A DNA stretch of 64,000 nt from Membranihabitans marinus (GCF_019802045.1 NZ_JAHVHU010000002.1:434001-498000); one strand, 5' to 3'. Positions 26,619 through 36,586 are shown, counted from the stretch's first letter. Translations and numbers: made by a program. The notes: generated by a model from the sequence alone, not told the origin.

Positions 26619-26988
26619 GTACTTCGATTTTGACGCGGGCAAATTGGTGATATACGCAATATACAAATTTATATCGTAATAGTACGTTATAAGAAGGCTT
26701 AATCAAAAATAATTTTGGGGGTAAGGGTTTGCATAAGGTTGAAATTGGAAAACGTAACGTAAATAAGCCAGGGGCTAAGTTGGTTTATTTGCGAAAAAAA
26801 ATTAGTTTAGTGGATGAGGGAGTCTGTGAAGATATTGTTCTGATTAAATTTTCACTTACACTTATCTGTTGAAATGATTTTTCCTGACTAATAGTCGGAT
26901 TAAAGTCTGTTGAGCTATTGACTTTTAAGACGGGAACGACGTTGATCGAAAAGCCCAGGGATCGAAAGTTTCTAGGAAACCGATATGC
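26619..26988. other. Non-coding spacer upstream of the M56 gene
   Basis: About 370 nt of AT-rich sequence between the M56 start and the sigma-factor remnant. Apart from the -7 element at 26664 I see no coding signal, no BlaI-type operator and no repeat. Confidence 0.5.
26664..26671 (-). promoter_or_regulatory. -7 element of the M56 mosaic gene
   Basis: The minus strand reads TAAATTTG, an exact TAnnTTTG match, 46 nt ahead of the ATG at 26618. No clear -33 TTTG was found. Its position inside the longest possible frame argues for the shorter start. Confidence 0.45.
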
Positions 26989-27568
26989 CATAACGTAACT
27001 GCATTCAGGAAATTATACGATAGATATCCTCTGGCGGTATATCGATATAGCATTAGCTTTTTAAACGAGGAGATCTGCGCCGAAGAGATGGTGCAGGAAG
27101 TGTTTCTGAAAGTCTGGATGAACAAACAAGGTCTCGATCTGTATTTATCGTTTGGATCCTACCTCTTTGTGATCACAAGAAACCTGATAGTCAATTTTGT
27201 GCGAAAGCAGATTATGACAAACAATTGATGGAAGAGGGGTTGGATCATCGTTTAAAATCATATAATCTATTGCGCGCCGAGCGACGAAGAAGAGTTTGAA
27301 AGAATGAAACAGTAGGGGAGAGGTTTATACTCTCCGCGAAGAAAACTCATTTTGAAATGTCTCGATTTGAGGGAAGAGTTCCAAGGAGATTAGTACGGAA
27401 CTCACCATTTTTATCAATACGGTCAAATTTCAAATGAGGAAGGATTTAAAGATCCTGTGGGATTTTGTACGGGTCCTGATATTCATCCACGTAAAAAGTA
27501 TATGTCGCCAAAGACTGTGGGCGCTCTGCCTTATAGGGGCTTTTTTATACTATCGATTCAGCTTTTAA
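26989..27568 (+). pseudogene. ECF sigma-70 factor, inactivated
   Basis: Region 2 of a Bacteroidota ECF sigma is legible from about 27001: AFRKLYDRYPLAVYRYSISF, EEMVQEVFLKVWMNKQGLDL, then SYLFVITRNLIVNFVRK, ending at a TGA (27226-27228). Region 4 reappears further on in shifted frames: THFEMSRFEG near 27345, then, in another frame, KEISTELTIFINTVKFQMRK near 27395-27455, and VLIFIHVKSIC to a TAA at 27568. No start codon, the linker is degraded, and at least two frameshifts and one stop separate the parts. The first 67 nt of the following outer-membrane gene overlap the old 3' end of this gene in a different frame. No anti-sigma gene adjoins it. Confidence 0.88.
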
Positions 27569-28794
27569 TTGGCTTTAACCATCTTCTAGCGCAAGAGATA
27601 AAAGGCGACACCATTCCCAATACCGTTTTATCAGCGCAAGTCAATGCGCCATTTGTATATATTGATTGTCAGGATTGTGATCATAATTTTATCCGAACCG
27701 AATTGAGTTTTGTGCATTATGTCCGTGATCCGGAAATGGCCGATATTCATGTATTTGTTACAACACAAGAAACCGCTGGAGGAGGGCGGGAGTATCAATT
27801 TTCATTTATTGGTCGCCGTGCCTTTGCAGGAACTGATTATACGCTAAAACACTATGTAGGACAAAATGCGACTGAATCGGAAAATCGAAATGCAATTATC
27901 GGATTTCTGAATATGGGTTATGCATCGTTCATATTGCAAACTCCGCTTGGAGCACGATTCTCTATTGAATATAAAAGGGACGGACGTGATAGTGTCGTGC
28001 CCGAAATAAATGATCCTTGGAATTATTGGGTTTTTCAGGCATATGTGGGAAGTGTACAACTTGAAATGGAATCCAATCAAACTAAATTTAATTCACGCTG
28101 GGGACTATATGCTGATCGGGTCACGGAAGATTGGAAATTTCGGCTTAGGCCTTATTTTAATTATGGACTGGTCAATATTCAGGCAGAAGATCGAGATGAT
28201 CCTGTGGTGAGTATCCAACGCCGACACGGATTTGATTCTTATGCCATAAAAAGTTTAAACGATCATTGGTCGGCCGGTCTTTTCGGTACCTATTTGACTA
28301 ACAACGGACAGAATCTTCACCACAATATTGTTATCAGTCCAGGAATTGAATACAGCTTATTTCCATATAAAGTGGCTACCCGAAAAGCCATTACCTTTAC
28401 TTACCAGCTTGGTTACGGTTACCATGATTATTATGAGGAAACAATTTATGGAAAGATAAAGGAAAACCTGTTTGACCATCAATTCAAAGGAGTGGTCAAT
28501 ATTTTGCAACCCTGGGGAAACATCGAAACCGGATTTTCGGGGTCACAGTATCTACACGATTTATCACGATTCAGGGTGGAGCTATATGGCCAGACTTCCG
28601 TCCGAGTGTTTGAAGGTTTTTCGCTTGGATTTCAGACGGAATATAGTGTAGTCCGCGATCAGCTGGGACTTCCAAAAGGAGAAGCCTCCTTGGAAGATGT
28701 CCTTCTAAACAACGCGAATTGGCCACAGATTTTTTTTTCGGAGGCTCTATTGCCATTACTTACACCTTTGGCTCAAAGTATACCAATATTGTAA
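27502..28794 (+). CDS. Outer-membrane barrel protein, frameshifted near the C-terminus
   Basis: A 430-residue predicted outer-membrane protein with signal peptide ending HLLAQ (start ATG at 27502; a codon at 27457 would read through the dead sigma gene). The mature N-terminus has a two-cysteine motif YIDCQDCDHNFI, then a barrel of aromatic-rich strands. The last ~28 codons (after VLLNNAN) look wrong. In the other frame, from about 28710, the sequence reads ELATDFFFGGSIAITYTF and ends NTRF at a stop at 28806-28808, a normal barrel C-terminus with terminal Phe. One missing base near 28705-28715 explains this, either a real mutation or a sequencing error. Family is not identified beyond 'outer-membrane barrel'. 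Confidence 0.72.
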   Translation: MSPKTVGALPYRGFFILSIQLLIGFNHLLAQEIKGDTIPNTVLSAQVNAPFVYIDCQDCDHNFIRTELSFVHYVRDPEMADIHVFVTTQETAGGGREYQFSFIGRRAFAGTDYTLKHYVGQNATESENRNAIIGFLNMGYASFILQTPLGARFSIEYKRDGRDSVVPEINDPWNYWVFQAYVGSVQLEMESNQTKFNSRWGLYADRVTEDWKFRLRPYFNYGLVNIQAEDRDDPVVSIQRRHGFDSYAIKSLNDHWSAGLFGTYLTNNGQNLHHNIVISPGIEYSLFPYKVATRKAITFTYQLGYGYHDYYEETIYGKIKENLFDHQFKGVVNILQPWGNIETGFSGSQYLHDLSRFRVELYGQTSVRVFEGFSLGFQTEYSVVRDQLGLPKGEASLEDVLLNNANWPQIFFSEALLPLLTPLAQSIPIL

Positions 28795-28846
28795 ATACCC
28801 GATTTTAAACACCTTTATAGAAATACCTATATAAATAAATAAAAGA

Positions 28847-29252
28847 ATGCAGTTCGATGTCTTTAAGCCCTCCCCGGGTTGGTTATCCTATTGATCCTGG
28901 GATGTCAACAAGATAACGAACCCGTTCCTCAAATCGAATTGTATTCGATGTATGAAATTTCCATCAATGGCTCCGAAGAAGGATTTTTTCTGGAATTCCC
29001 TCGGGTGGATTTTCACAAACCTGACGGGGGTGTAGTCCGGGCAGAAGGATTTTATACGAATCGATTCGGACAGCGAATGCGGCCAATGCCATTCCTAAGA
29101 CATCAATCACGTTGCCAAATTCGAAGTTTTTATTCCATTGGTATAATCCTCGGACTGGAGAATGGAGGGAGAAGAAGGAAGTGAATGGGGGAGATGTCGA
29201 ATTAAAGGCCCCAGGGGATCAGGACTGGGTGGTGCTTCTCAAAAAGAAATAG
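28847..29252 (+). pseudogene. DUF5060/DUF4038-type glycoside hydrolase, collapsed
   Basis: Two ends of one gene remain, with the middle deleted. The 5' part, read from about 28879 with a lipobox-like LILGC, carries the start of a DUF5060 domain: IELYSMYEISINGSEEGFF, then VRAEGFYTNRFGQRMRP. After about 29085 a different frame reads ITLPNSKFLFHWYNPRTGEW, then GDVELKAPGDQDWVVLLKKK to a TAG at 29250-29252, which is the putative collagen-binding C-terminal domain of the same protein class. The DUF4038 catalytic barrel, ~350 codons, is absent. A frameshift also separates the ATG at 28847 from the lipoprotein leader. The original enzyme would have been an exported (beta/alpha)8 glycosidase. Confidence 0.75.
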
Positions 29253-29516
29253 GACGATCCGGGCATGAATCGATAAATTAGTCCATAGCTATGTCCTTAT
29301 TTAATTTTGATATATCCTGAATGACTGACCCTTGTCTTCCTCTGTTTTATTTCATAAGTACAATATTTTGCATTCCGATAAGATCTGAAATTCGAAGGCA
29401 AAGCAGCTGTGCAGAATGTTTAGGATCTGTGTATTCTGCCTGTTCATGCCCTCATGGTTCGGGTATGATTTTATGCGTAAGAACCATCTTTTAAATATCT
29501 GCGTTTTAAAAACACT

Positions 29517-30878
29517 ATGAACAAAAAAGTTTATTTCTTCTCAATTCAAACACGGGGCATGAAATGTAGAATGTATTCTCCTCTGGTTTGGGCACTCATT
29601 TCAGGTGTGCTTTTCGTTCTCTTAATCACCAGGTGTACCCGGATAGAAGGCTTGTTGCAGAATCAATCTCCCCGGGAATCCTATCTGGAAGCCATTGAGA
29701 ACACACCGTTATCTGATAACCAACTATGGCAGCGATGGGGTAAAGTTGGAGATTCAGCAGTGAAAACCTCTGTGTCTGTTGAACTGCCTTTTCAACAAAA
29801 AATCAATTATTTTCCAGATGCACCCCTCTCCTGGGCATGGAAATTTGATATCAGGGCGGGTCGGAGGTTGGAGTTCAATTGTTTGCCAGCAGATACATCT
29901 CATCAATTATTTTTGGACTTATTTGAGGTAGAGGAAGGTGAAATCCGATATATAAAATCAGCTGTGGGTGCCAGTCTGGTATATGAAGTGAAAGAAGATG
30001 GAGTTTTAGTAGTGAGACTGCAGCCAGAATTATTGATTGGCGGACAAGCAACATTTCGGATCACCGATTACCCAACACTTGGTTTTCCTGTGGAGGGAGC
30101 GATGCCTTCTGATATCGGTAGCTTTTGGGGAGATCCACGGGATGGTGGAGATCGCATGCATGAAGGAGTGGATATTTTTGCTCCAAGAGGAACGCCTGTC
30201 ATAGCGGTATCTTCCGGTCGGGTCAATCGCATAGGAAACGGGGGGCTCGGGGGAAAGACCGTTTGGGTTCGTACCAAAAATCACGCTTTGTATTATGCAC
30301 ACCTGGATTCTATCACCGTGGAATATGGAACGTTGGTTGGATATGGAGACACCCTTGGTTTTGTCGGCAATACAGGGAATGCGCGTACGACGCCGCCTCA
30401 CCTGCATTTTGGTATTTACCGGCGTGGTGCGGTAAATCCTTTGCCTTTTATTGAACCACCGGAAACCAGATTCCAGGCTGTGGAGGTAGAACTTCAGCCG
30501 GATACCCGATGGGGAAGAATTTCAGCCTCCCTGGCCAATGTACGACCGATCCCTTCTACGAACCTGCCGCCGATCACCTCATTACGAAAAAATCAGATCG
30601 TTGGTATTCGGGGTGCTACGGCGGGATGGTTTGATGTTTTATTGCCTGGTGATACTTTAGGTTATATTCACCATAGTCTGGTGACGACAGCACTTACTGC
30701 GCTAAATCATATTGCGGTAAAAGAAGCCAGCTCACTGCTATATCCTTGGCCATTTTCTCAAATTACTTTCCAGGTAGAATCTGAATCGAATTTTGACAAT
30801 TATGGTGTTTTTGACAGTATGACTTTGACCCGGTATCAGAACCATTGGGTTTTTACAGAGCTTTCGCCTGAAGATTGA
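29517..30878 (+). CDS. M23 (LytM-type) metallopeptidase
   Basis: A 453-residue envelope protein with an N-terminal membrane anchor or lipoprotein-like signal (VWALISGVLFVLLITRC). Residues ~45-180 form a beta-rich region without a known name. The M23 domain spans ~195-315 and has all zinc-site motifs: MHEGVDIFAPRGTPV (H-x3-D), then HLHFGIY (H-x-H). A C-terminal SH3-like domain follows (~340-395; RPIPSTNLPP, LRKNQIVGIRG). Such proteins cleave peptidoglycan cross-links or regulate other hydrolases. The true start may be the ATG at 29559 (KCRMYSPL), which gives a cleaner signal sequence. It is 413 nt upstream of SusCD locus 2 and probably separate from it. Confidence 0.88.
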   Translation: MNKKVYFFSIQTRGMKCRMYSPLVWALISGVLFVLLITRCTRIEGLLQNQSPRESYLEAIENTPLSDNQLWQRWGKVGDSAVKTSVSVELPFQQKINYFPDAPLSWAWKFDIRAGRRLEFNCLPADTSHQLFLDLFEVEEGEIRYIKSAVGASLVYEVKEDGVLVVRLQPELLIGGQATFRITDYPTLGFPVEGAMPSDIGSFWGDPRDGGDRMHEGVDIFAPRGTPVIAVSSGRVNRIGNGGLGGKTVWVRTKNHALYYAHLDSITVEYGTLVGYGDTLGFVGNTGNARTTPPHLHFGIYRRGAVNPLPFIEPPETRFQAVEVELQPDTRWGRISASLANVRPIPSTNLPPITSLRKNQIVGIRGATAGWFDVLLPGDTLGYIHHSLVTTALTALNHIAVKEASSLLYPWPFSQITFQVESESNFDNYGVFDSMTLTRYQNHWVFTELSPED

Positions 30879-31290
30879 TATTTTGACTTTTATTACTATG
30901 GTATTGGTTAATTATTGATTCTGCAAAACCATAACTAGATGTTACTGTAAATGTAAATGGATAACAATCATTAAAAATAATGTTAAGAAAAGGGGTGTAT
31001 CCTTGATATGTGCCATTGATTGATCAAATAGTGCCATAATATTTAACTAAATATAACATAAATTGGTCGTTATATTAAAGGTAGGATGATTGATATGTGA
31101 TCAGAAATCTTCTATGGAGATTTTATTGGATTTAATTTTACCGATCTCAGTAGAGATTGTGTAATAACGGAATATTAGTATATATCATTACTGTTTTAGA
31201 TTGTATTGAGATATGCCCTTATCAGAGTTAATCCAACCGACTATGCAATCGATTACAAAATTATTTTTTATTCAATCAAAAATGTAACAG
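30879..31290. other. Promoter region of SusCD locus 2
   Basis: 412 nt, strongly AT-rich, upstream of susC. The one clear signal is the LacI-type palindrome at 31244-31257. No TAnnTTTG box was found and no gene is visible. Confidence 0.5.
31244..31257. promoter_or_regulatory. LacI/GalR-type operator
   Basis: TGCAATCGATTACA is a perfect match to the LacI-family consensus TGnAAnCGnTTnCA and ends 33 nt before the susC start codon. No lacI-type gene is present in the window, so the regulator would act from elsewhere. Confidence 0.55.
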
Positions 31291-34200
31291 ATGAAAAGAC
31301 CAATTTTAATTTTAATTCTGGCGCTGTTCGCATTCCCCGCACTGTACGCACAAGACGCCATCGATGTGTCGGGAAATGTGAGTGATGCCAAAGGGGAACC
31401 TCTGGTAGGGGTGAATGTCATCGTACAGGAAGGTGCCAATGGTACTTCTACAGATTTTGATGGGAAGTATGTCCTGGAGAATGTACAGCCTGGTGCTGTA
31501 TTGTTGTTCTCGTATATTGGATATGAAACGCAGGAAGTACCTGTTGATAATAGAACGACAGTATCTGTAGTGATGAAAGAAAATCTGGAAACATTGGAAG
31601 AAGTAGTCGTTGTGGGCTATGGATCTCAAAAGAAAGTAAACCTTACTGGAGCGGTGTCCTCCATTACGAGTGAAGCATTGGAAGATCGGCCGATCCCCAG
31701 TGTAGGCCAGGGCTTGCAAGGGCTTATTCCAAACTTAAATATCTCCATACGAAATGGAGACCCCACGCGAAATGCGGATTTTAATATCCGGGGTTTTGAG
31801 TCGATTAACGGGGGATCGCCCTTGATCCTGGTGGATGGTGTTCCCATGGATTTGGAGCGAATTAATCCCAATGATATTGCCAGTGTAAACGTGCTGAAAG
31901 ACGCTTCTGCGGCAGCAGTATACGGGGCTCGGGCTGCTTTTGGAGTGATACTGGTAGAAACAAAGCACGGGCAGGATGGCAAAGCCCGAATCAGTCTCTC
32001 AACGGAACTTTCACAGGCTAAACCCATATTTCACATCGATCCTGTTCATGATCCTTATGATTTTGTCTTGGCTCGTAATCAGGCGACGATGCGCACAAAT
32101 GGAGCACCTGCCTACAACGACCGATTTGTGGAAAATGTTCGAAAGTATTCCCAGGAGGGTGGTCCTGAATGGGGCGTATACGAAGGTGATCTTGAATTTT
32201 ACGGATTCAATGATTATCAAAACAAATTGATGACCGATTTTGCACCGCAGCAAAAATATGATATGAGTGTGTCTGGGGGCTCCGAAAGAAATTCATACTA
32301 TGTGTCATTGGGTATGCTCAATAAAGATGGGTATTTGCGGAATTCAGAGAAAAATGAAAATTTTAAGCGGTATAACATCTTGATGAAAGCTGAATTCAAA
32401 ATTAACGACTGGTTTTCACTCGACCCGAAGATCGTGTTTAACTCACAGCAAAACGATAAACCCCACTTTTACAACTGGGATGTGAATATTAATACAGTAG
32501 CGCGTGTAAACCCCTTGAACCCGATCCAATTCCCGGATCTGGATTACTATCTGACGCCGGGTGACCGAGATCAATATGCTCCATACATTGGAATGTATTT
32601 TGATCGCACTAATTTTTTCCCATATTTAGAGCAAGGAGGGCGAGAAACGTTTACAAAAAACGACCTGTGGCTGACGCAAGGTGTCACTATTACTCCGATA
32701 AAAGGACTCCGGATTCGGGGCGATTTTTCCTATAACAATTACCACAGGGATTTTCAAGATGTAGCCAGCAAAGTTGAGGTGCTTGAGAATCAGGATTTGT
32801 TGGGAGGTATTATAGTGGGCAATGGATTTAGTGGTAATGATTGGATTCGAAATCAAACCAATTACAATAATTACTATGTACTGAATTCGTTTGCAGAGTA
32901 TACCATGGGCCAGAACAGTGACCACTATGTCAAGGCTATGGTCGGGTTTAATCAGGAATGGGGATTAAATACCTGGACGCGTGCTCAGGCCAATACCTTG
33001 ATTACGCCCTTGATTACCGATTTGAATGCAACGACGGGTAATCAGCAGACCTTTGGGGGTAAATCCCATGTGTCCCTTCGGGGTGCTTTTTACCGGTTAA
33101 ATTATATTTTTCAGGATAAATATCTGGTGGAAGCGAATGGCCGGTATGACGGTACTTCGCGATTTCCGAAGGACAGTCGCTTTGGATTTTTTCCGTCTTT
33201 CTCGGTGGGCTGGCGGTTGTCAGAAGAATCGTTTATGGAAGGCGCACGAGCTTGGTTGGATAATTTAAAAATCAGAGCGTCTTACGGGGAGTTGGGGAAC
33301 CAGCTATTGGGTAGTAATTATTATCCCTATATTTCTACCATGGGTATTGGCACTTCTCCATATATGATGTCAGGCGGAGCACGAACCCCATACGTTTCGG
33401 CAGCGGGTCTGGTGAGTCCGACCTTGACCTGGGAAACGGTCGCTTCTAAAAACCTGGGTTTGGATTTTACGATCCTGAATCAAAAACTCGATGCCTCCTT
33501 TGATGTGTACACCCGGGAGACGAAAGACATGCTGACGGATGTAGAATTCCCTTCAATATTGGGAACCAGTGCACCTGATGCAAATGCTGCTGACCTAAAA
33601 ACTACCGGATGGGAAGCGGCCCTAACTTGGCGGGATGACATCGGAAAAGATTTTAATTACAGAGTGACCTTGGCATTGTCCGATTGGACAGCCGAAATTA
33701 CGAAGTACGAAAACCCCACCGGAGCGCTTTCCGAGCGTTACGTTGGTCAGAAAGTTGGAGAAATCTGGGGGTATGAAACCGTGGGAATTTTTCAGACGGA
33801 CGAAGAAGTTGCTGCAGCTGCCGATCAATCTCGTATAGGCGCCAACTGGCGGGCCGGAGATATCCAATACGCGGATTTGAATGGTGACGGAGAAATTGGA
33901 CCCGGTGAGAACACACTGGACGATCCGGGGGACCGCAAGATTATTGGTAATGAAACCCCGCGCTACAGTTTTGGTATAAATCTGGACTTCAGCTATAAGA
34001 ACTGGTCGTTAACTTCCTTTTTTCAGGGAATTGGTCAGCGAGACTATTTCCCGCCAAATAATAACTGGGTTCGGTTTTTTCCATTTAATGCAGGGCATAT
34101 TGAGAAGTATTTTATCACCGATTCTTGGTCAGAAGATAATCGAGATGCGTACTTTCCTGCACCTCATGTTTCTACCAACACCAAAAAGAATATTCAGACT

Positions 34201-34470
34201 CAATCGCGGTTTTTGCAAAATGCGGCTTATATGCGCTTGAAAAATCTAACCTTGGGCTATCGTTTGCCTTTGGAATGGACCAGCAAGGTCGGAATTGGTG
34301 GTGTTAGATTGTATTTGGCTGGAATGAATCTTTTCGAAGTTTCCAAAGTTCATAAGTCCATTGATCCGGAAAATTTGCACCGAAACGTACTTTCGGGACA
34401 AAACTTTAATGGAGCTGCAGAATACCCGATTCAGCGAATATTCTCTTTTGGAGCCAACGTCACCTTTTAA
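31291..34470 (+). CDS. SusC/RagA TonB-dependent outer-membrane transporter
   Basis: A 1059-residue glycan importer without an STN domain, so not of the sigma-signalling type. Signal peptide 1-20 (FPALYAQ); CarboxypepD_reg-like domain ~24-98 (GNVSDAKGEPLVGVNVIV, STDFDGKYVL); TonB box LEEVVVVGYGSQKK at 102-115; plug ~118-230 with NVLKDASAAAVYGARAAFG; then the barrel, ending in Phe (FGANVTF). The partner susD starts 11 nt later, and two polysaccharide lyase genes follow, so this is the transporter of a lyase-containing utilisation locus. Control is probably through the LacI-type site at 31244. Confidence 0.95.
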   Translation: MKRPILILILALFAFPALYAQDAIDVSGNVSDAKGEPLVGVNVIVQEGANGTSTDFDGKYVLENVQPGAVLLFSYIGYETQEVPVDNRTTVSVVMKENLETLEEVVVVGYGSQKKVNLTGAVSSITSEALEDRPIPSVGQGLQGLIPNLNISIRNGDPTRNADFNIRGFESINGGSPLILVDGVPMDLERINPNDIASVNVLKDASAAAVYGARAAFGVILVETKHGQDGKARISLSTELSQAKPIFHIDPVHDPYDFVLARNQATMRTNGAPAYNDRFVENVRKYSQEGGPEWGVYEGDLEFYGFNDYQNKLMTDFAPQQKYDMSVSGGSERNSYYVSLGMLNKDGYLRNSEKNENFKRYNILMKAEFKINDWFSLDPKIVFNSQQNDKPHFYNWDVNINTVARVNPLNPIQFPDLDYYLTPGDRDQYAPYIGMYFDRTNFFPYLEQGGRETFTKNDLWLTQGVTITPIKGLRIRGDFSYNNYHRDFQDVASKVEVLENQDLLGGIIVGNGFSGNDWIRNQTNYNNYYVLNSFAEYTMGQNSDHYVKAMVGFNQEWGLNTWTRAQANTLITPLITDLNATTGNQQTFGGKSHVSLRGAFYRLNYIFQDKYLVEANGRYDGTSRFPKDSRFGFFPSFSVGWRLSEESFMEGARAWLDNLKIRASYGELGNQLLGSNYYPYISTMGIGTSPYMMSGGARTPYVSAAGLVSPTLTWETVASKNLGLDFTILNQKLDASFDVYTRETKDMLTDVEFPSILGTSAPDANAADLKTTGWEAALTWRDDIGKDFNYRVTLALSDWTAEITKYENPTGALSERYVGQKVGEIWGYETVGIFQTDEEVAAAADQSRIGANWRAGDIQYADLNGDGEIGPGENTLDDPGDRKIIGNETPRYSFGINLDFSYKNWSLTSFFQGIGQRDYFPPNNNWVRFFPFNAGHIEKYFITDSWSEDNRDAYFPAPHVSTNTKKNIQTQSRFLQNAAYMRLKNLTLGYRLPLEWTSKVGIGGVRLYLAGMNLFEVSKVHKSIDPENLHRNVLSGQNFNGAAEYPIQRIFSFGANVTF

Positions 34471-34481
34471 ATTAATATAAA

Positions 34482-36263
34482 ATGATCATACTTATGAGAA
34501 ATAATTTAGCATATAGTTTATTCAGCCTGGCTGTCCTTTTATTTGCCGGGTGTAATGACGATTTCCTGCAAAGACTTCCGCTGGATGAAATCAGCAACGA
34601 GACTTTTTGGAATACCGAAAATGACTTGATGGTATACAATAACAGTTTGTATAATTTGGCGAGGGATGATAATAACGTACCGATTCTGATGGGACATGAT
34701 GATGGTTTTGATAGTCACAGATATGGGATCTGGTATTTGGATGAATTTACAGATAACATCGCCCCCCGACATTCCCGTCATACCCGATATCAACAAGTGC
34801 GCTCAGGCAAACACGTTGTACCCGGGGGCACGCAGTGGTATGGTTATCGAGGGTGGAATTTTGTCCGCGCCATTAACGTTGGGATGGATAATTACGACCG
34901 GGCACAGATTGCAGATGAAGTGAAGAATAAGTATGTTGGGGAAGCCCGGCTTTTCAGAGGCTGGTTTTATGCCGATAAAGTTTCCAAGTTTGGAGATGCT
35001 CCTTGGGTTGATCGGGAGCTGAATGTAGATTCTGAAGAATTGTATGCCTCCAGAACACCGAGGGAAGAGGTGATGAGTCACGTATTGGAGGACTTGAATT
35101 TTGCAGCTACACATCTGCCGGATGACTGGGGCGATGGAGGCGGACCGGGGCGGATCAATCGATGGGCTGCACTATTAATAAAATCACGGGTTTGTCTTTT
35201 TGAAGGGACCTGGCGGAAATACCATGGCGGGTCCAATCCGGAAATATGGCTTCAGGAGGCTGCCAGTGCTGCTAAAGAATTGATGGATGACGGTCCTTAT
35301 GAACTTTATGTCACGGGTGATCCGCAAAATGATTACCATGCCATCCACCATATTCGGGAGGATCTGACCGGGGTGCCCGAAGTGATGTACTGGAGACGAT
35401 ATGAACTGGGAATATTTACCAACCATGTTCAGTCGTATCATCGGGGTTACAACGGAGGGGCTACCAAGAGTATGGTTGAGGATTATTTATGTACAGATGG
35501 ACAACCAATTACCACCTCCTCCTTGTATGAGGGAGATGCTACCATCGAAGATGTATTTATGAATCGAGATCCCCGATTGCGTCAGACGATTTTACATCCG
35601 GATGATGTATCGAGATGGGGATATAATAACTTTGATACGCGAGAATATCCAAGGTTGCGGGGAATGGATGGCGGTCAGCGGATTGAGACCGGGTATCATA
35701 TTATCAAAGTGTACGACCCACTTTCTGCACATGCCACATACAATACGTCTGAAACGCCGGCAATCACATTGCGATTCGGGGAAGCTTTATTGAACTATGC
35801 AGAAGCTATGGCGGAGTTGGGCACCATTACACAGGCTGATGTGGACGTCAGTATTAACCTTCTTAGAGATCGTGTAGGTATGCCACACCTGGATATAAAT
35901 AATGTTCCTGTAGATCCCAGATATGTGGACGATGGGGTGTCCCCACTGATCGTGGAGATTCGTAGAGAACGCCGCGTCGAATTATTTATGGAGGGTTTTC
36001 GGTACGATGATCTTCGCCGATGGAAACAAGGTAAAAAGCTGGAGACCCCGGATTATGGCATCCGTTTTGATGATGCTGCACAAGCTCGATACGCTGGTGC
36101 GAATGTTGCTTTTTCTGAAGTAGATGGTGTTCCATATGTAGATATTTACAAAGGAACGGATTGGGAGAATCCTGTTTTTGATGAAAGCAAGCACTATTTG
36201 TGGCCGATACCCACGAGTGCTATCTCTCAGAATACAAATATTCAGCAGAATCCGGGTTGGTGA
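34482..36263 (+). CDS. SusD/RagB family substrate-binding lipoprotein
   Basis: A 593-residue surface lipoprotein with lipobox LFAGC (Cys24 from the first ATG, or Cys20 from ATG 34494, which may be the better start: RNNLAYSLFSLAVLL). Typical SusD parts: DDFLQRLPLDEISNETFWN at the mature N-terminus, EARLFRGWFYADKVSKFGD with TPR helices, ALLIKSRVCLFEGTW, LRFGEALLNYAEAMAE and, close to the end, RRERRVELFMEGFRYDDLRR with LWPIPTSAIS. The last parts match the RagB/SusD C-terminal domain. It pairs with the SusC directly upstream and is followed by a strong terminator, so the two lyase genes downstream need their own promoter or read-through. Confidence 0.95.
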   Translation: MIILMRNNLAYSLFSLAVLLFAGCNDDFLQRLPLDEISNETFWNTENDLMVYNNSLYNLARDDNNVPILMGHDDGFDSHRYGIWYLDEFTDNIAPRHSRHTRYQQVRSGKHVVPGGTQWYGYRGWNFVRAINVGMDNYDRAQIADEVKNKYVGEARLFRGWFYADKVSKFGDAPWVDRELNVDSEELYASRTPREEVMSHVLEDLNFAATHLPDDWGDGGGPGRINRWAALLIKSRVCLFEGTWRKYHGGSNPEIWLQEAASAAKELMDDGPYELYVTGDPQNDYHAIHHIREDLTGVPEVMYWRRYELGIFTNHVQSYHRGYNGGATKSMVEDYLCTDGQPITTSSLYEGDATIEDVFMNRDPRLRQTILHPDDVSRWGYNNFDTREYPRLRGMDGGQRIETGYHIIKVYDPLSAHATYNTSETPAITLRFGEALLNYAEAMAELGTITQADVDVSINLLRDRVGMPHLDINNVPVDPRYVDDGVSPLIVEIRRERRVELFMEGFRYDDLRRWKQGKKLETPDYGIRFDDAAQARYAGANVAFSEVDGVPYVDIYKGTDWENPVFDESKHYLWPIPTSAISQNTNIQQNPGW

Positions 36264-36300
36264 CATTAATGGAAAATCATTAATCCAGTACAGATTTAAT

Positions 36301-36343
36301 TAAATCCTGACCGGAATACGAATTTTCGGTCAGGATTTATTTC
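36301..36343 (+). terminator. Rho-independent terminator after susD of locus 2
   Basis: A perfect 13-bp inverted repeat (36301-36313 / 36327-36339; CCTGACCG with CGGTCAGG at its core), 13-nt loop, then TTTC. It follows the susD stop by 38 nt. The rest of the 36264-36586 gap shows no gene. Confidence 0.8.
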
Positions 36344-36586
36344 TTGGTGGGTGGCACGCCATCAAGAATTTCATAGACCGTGAGCGAGAGGTTAGGATAA
36401 GTACGCCATGCCGGAATGATGAAGCCCGGCTTATCAGTACCATGCGCTACGCACCATGTGATTAAATAAGTATGTACAGGGGTATCGATAATTCCGGACG
36501 AACCGCTTCTTCTTTCACTGATTCAGAATTTGAAAGTATAACCCCATTTTTTAGTATATTCATATTTTTCACATAAAAAGATTAAA

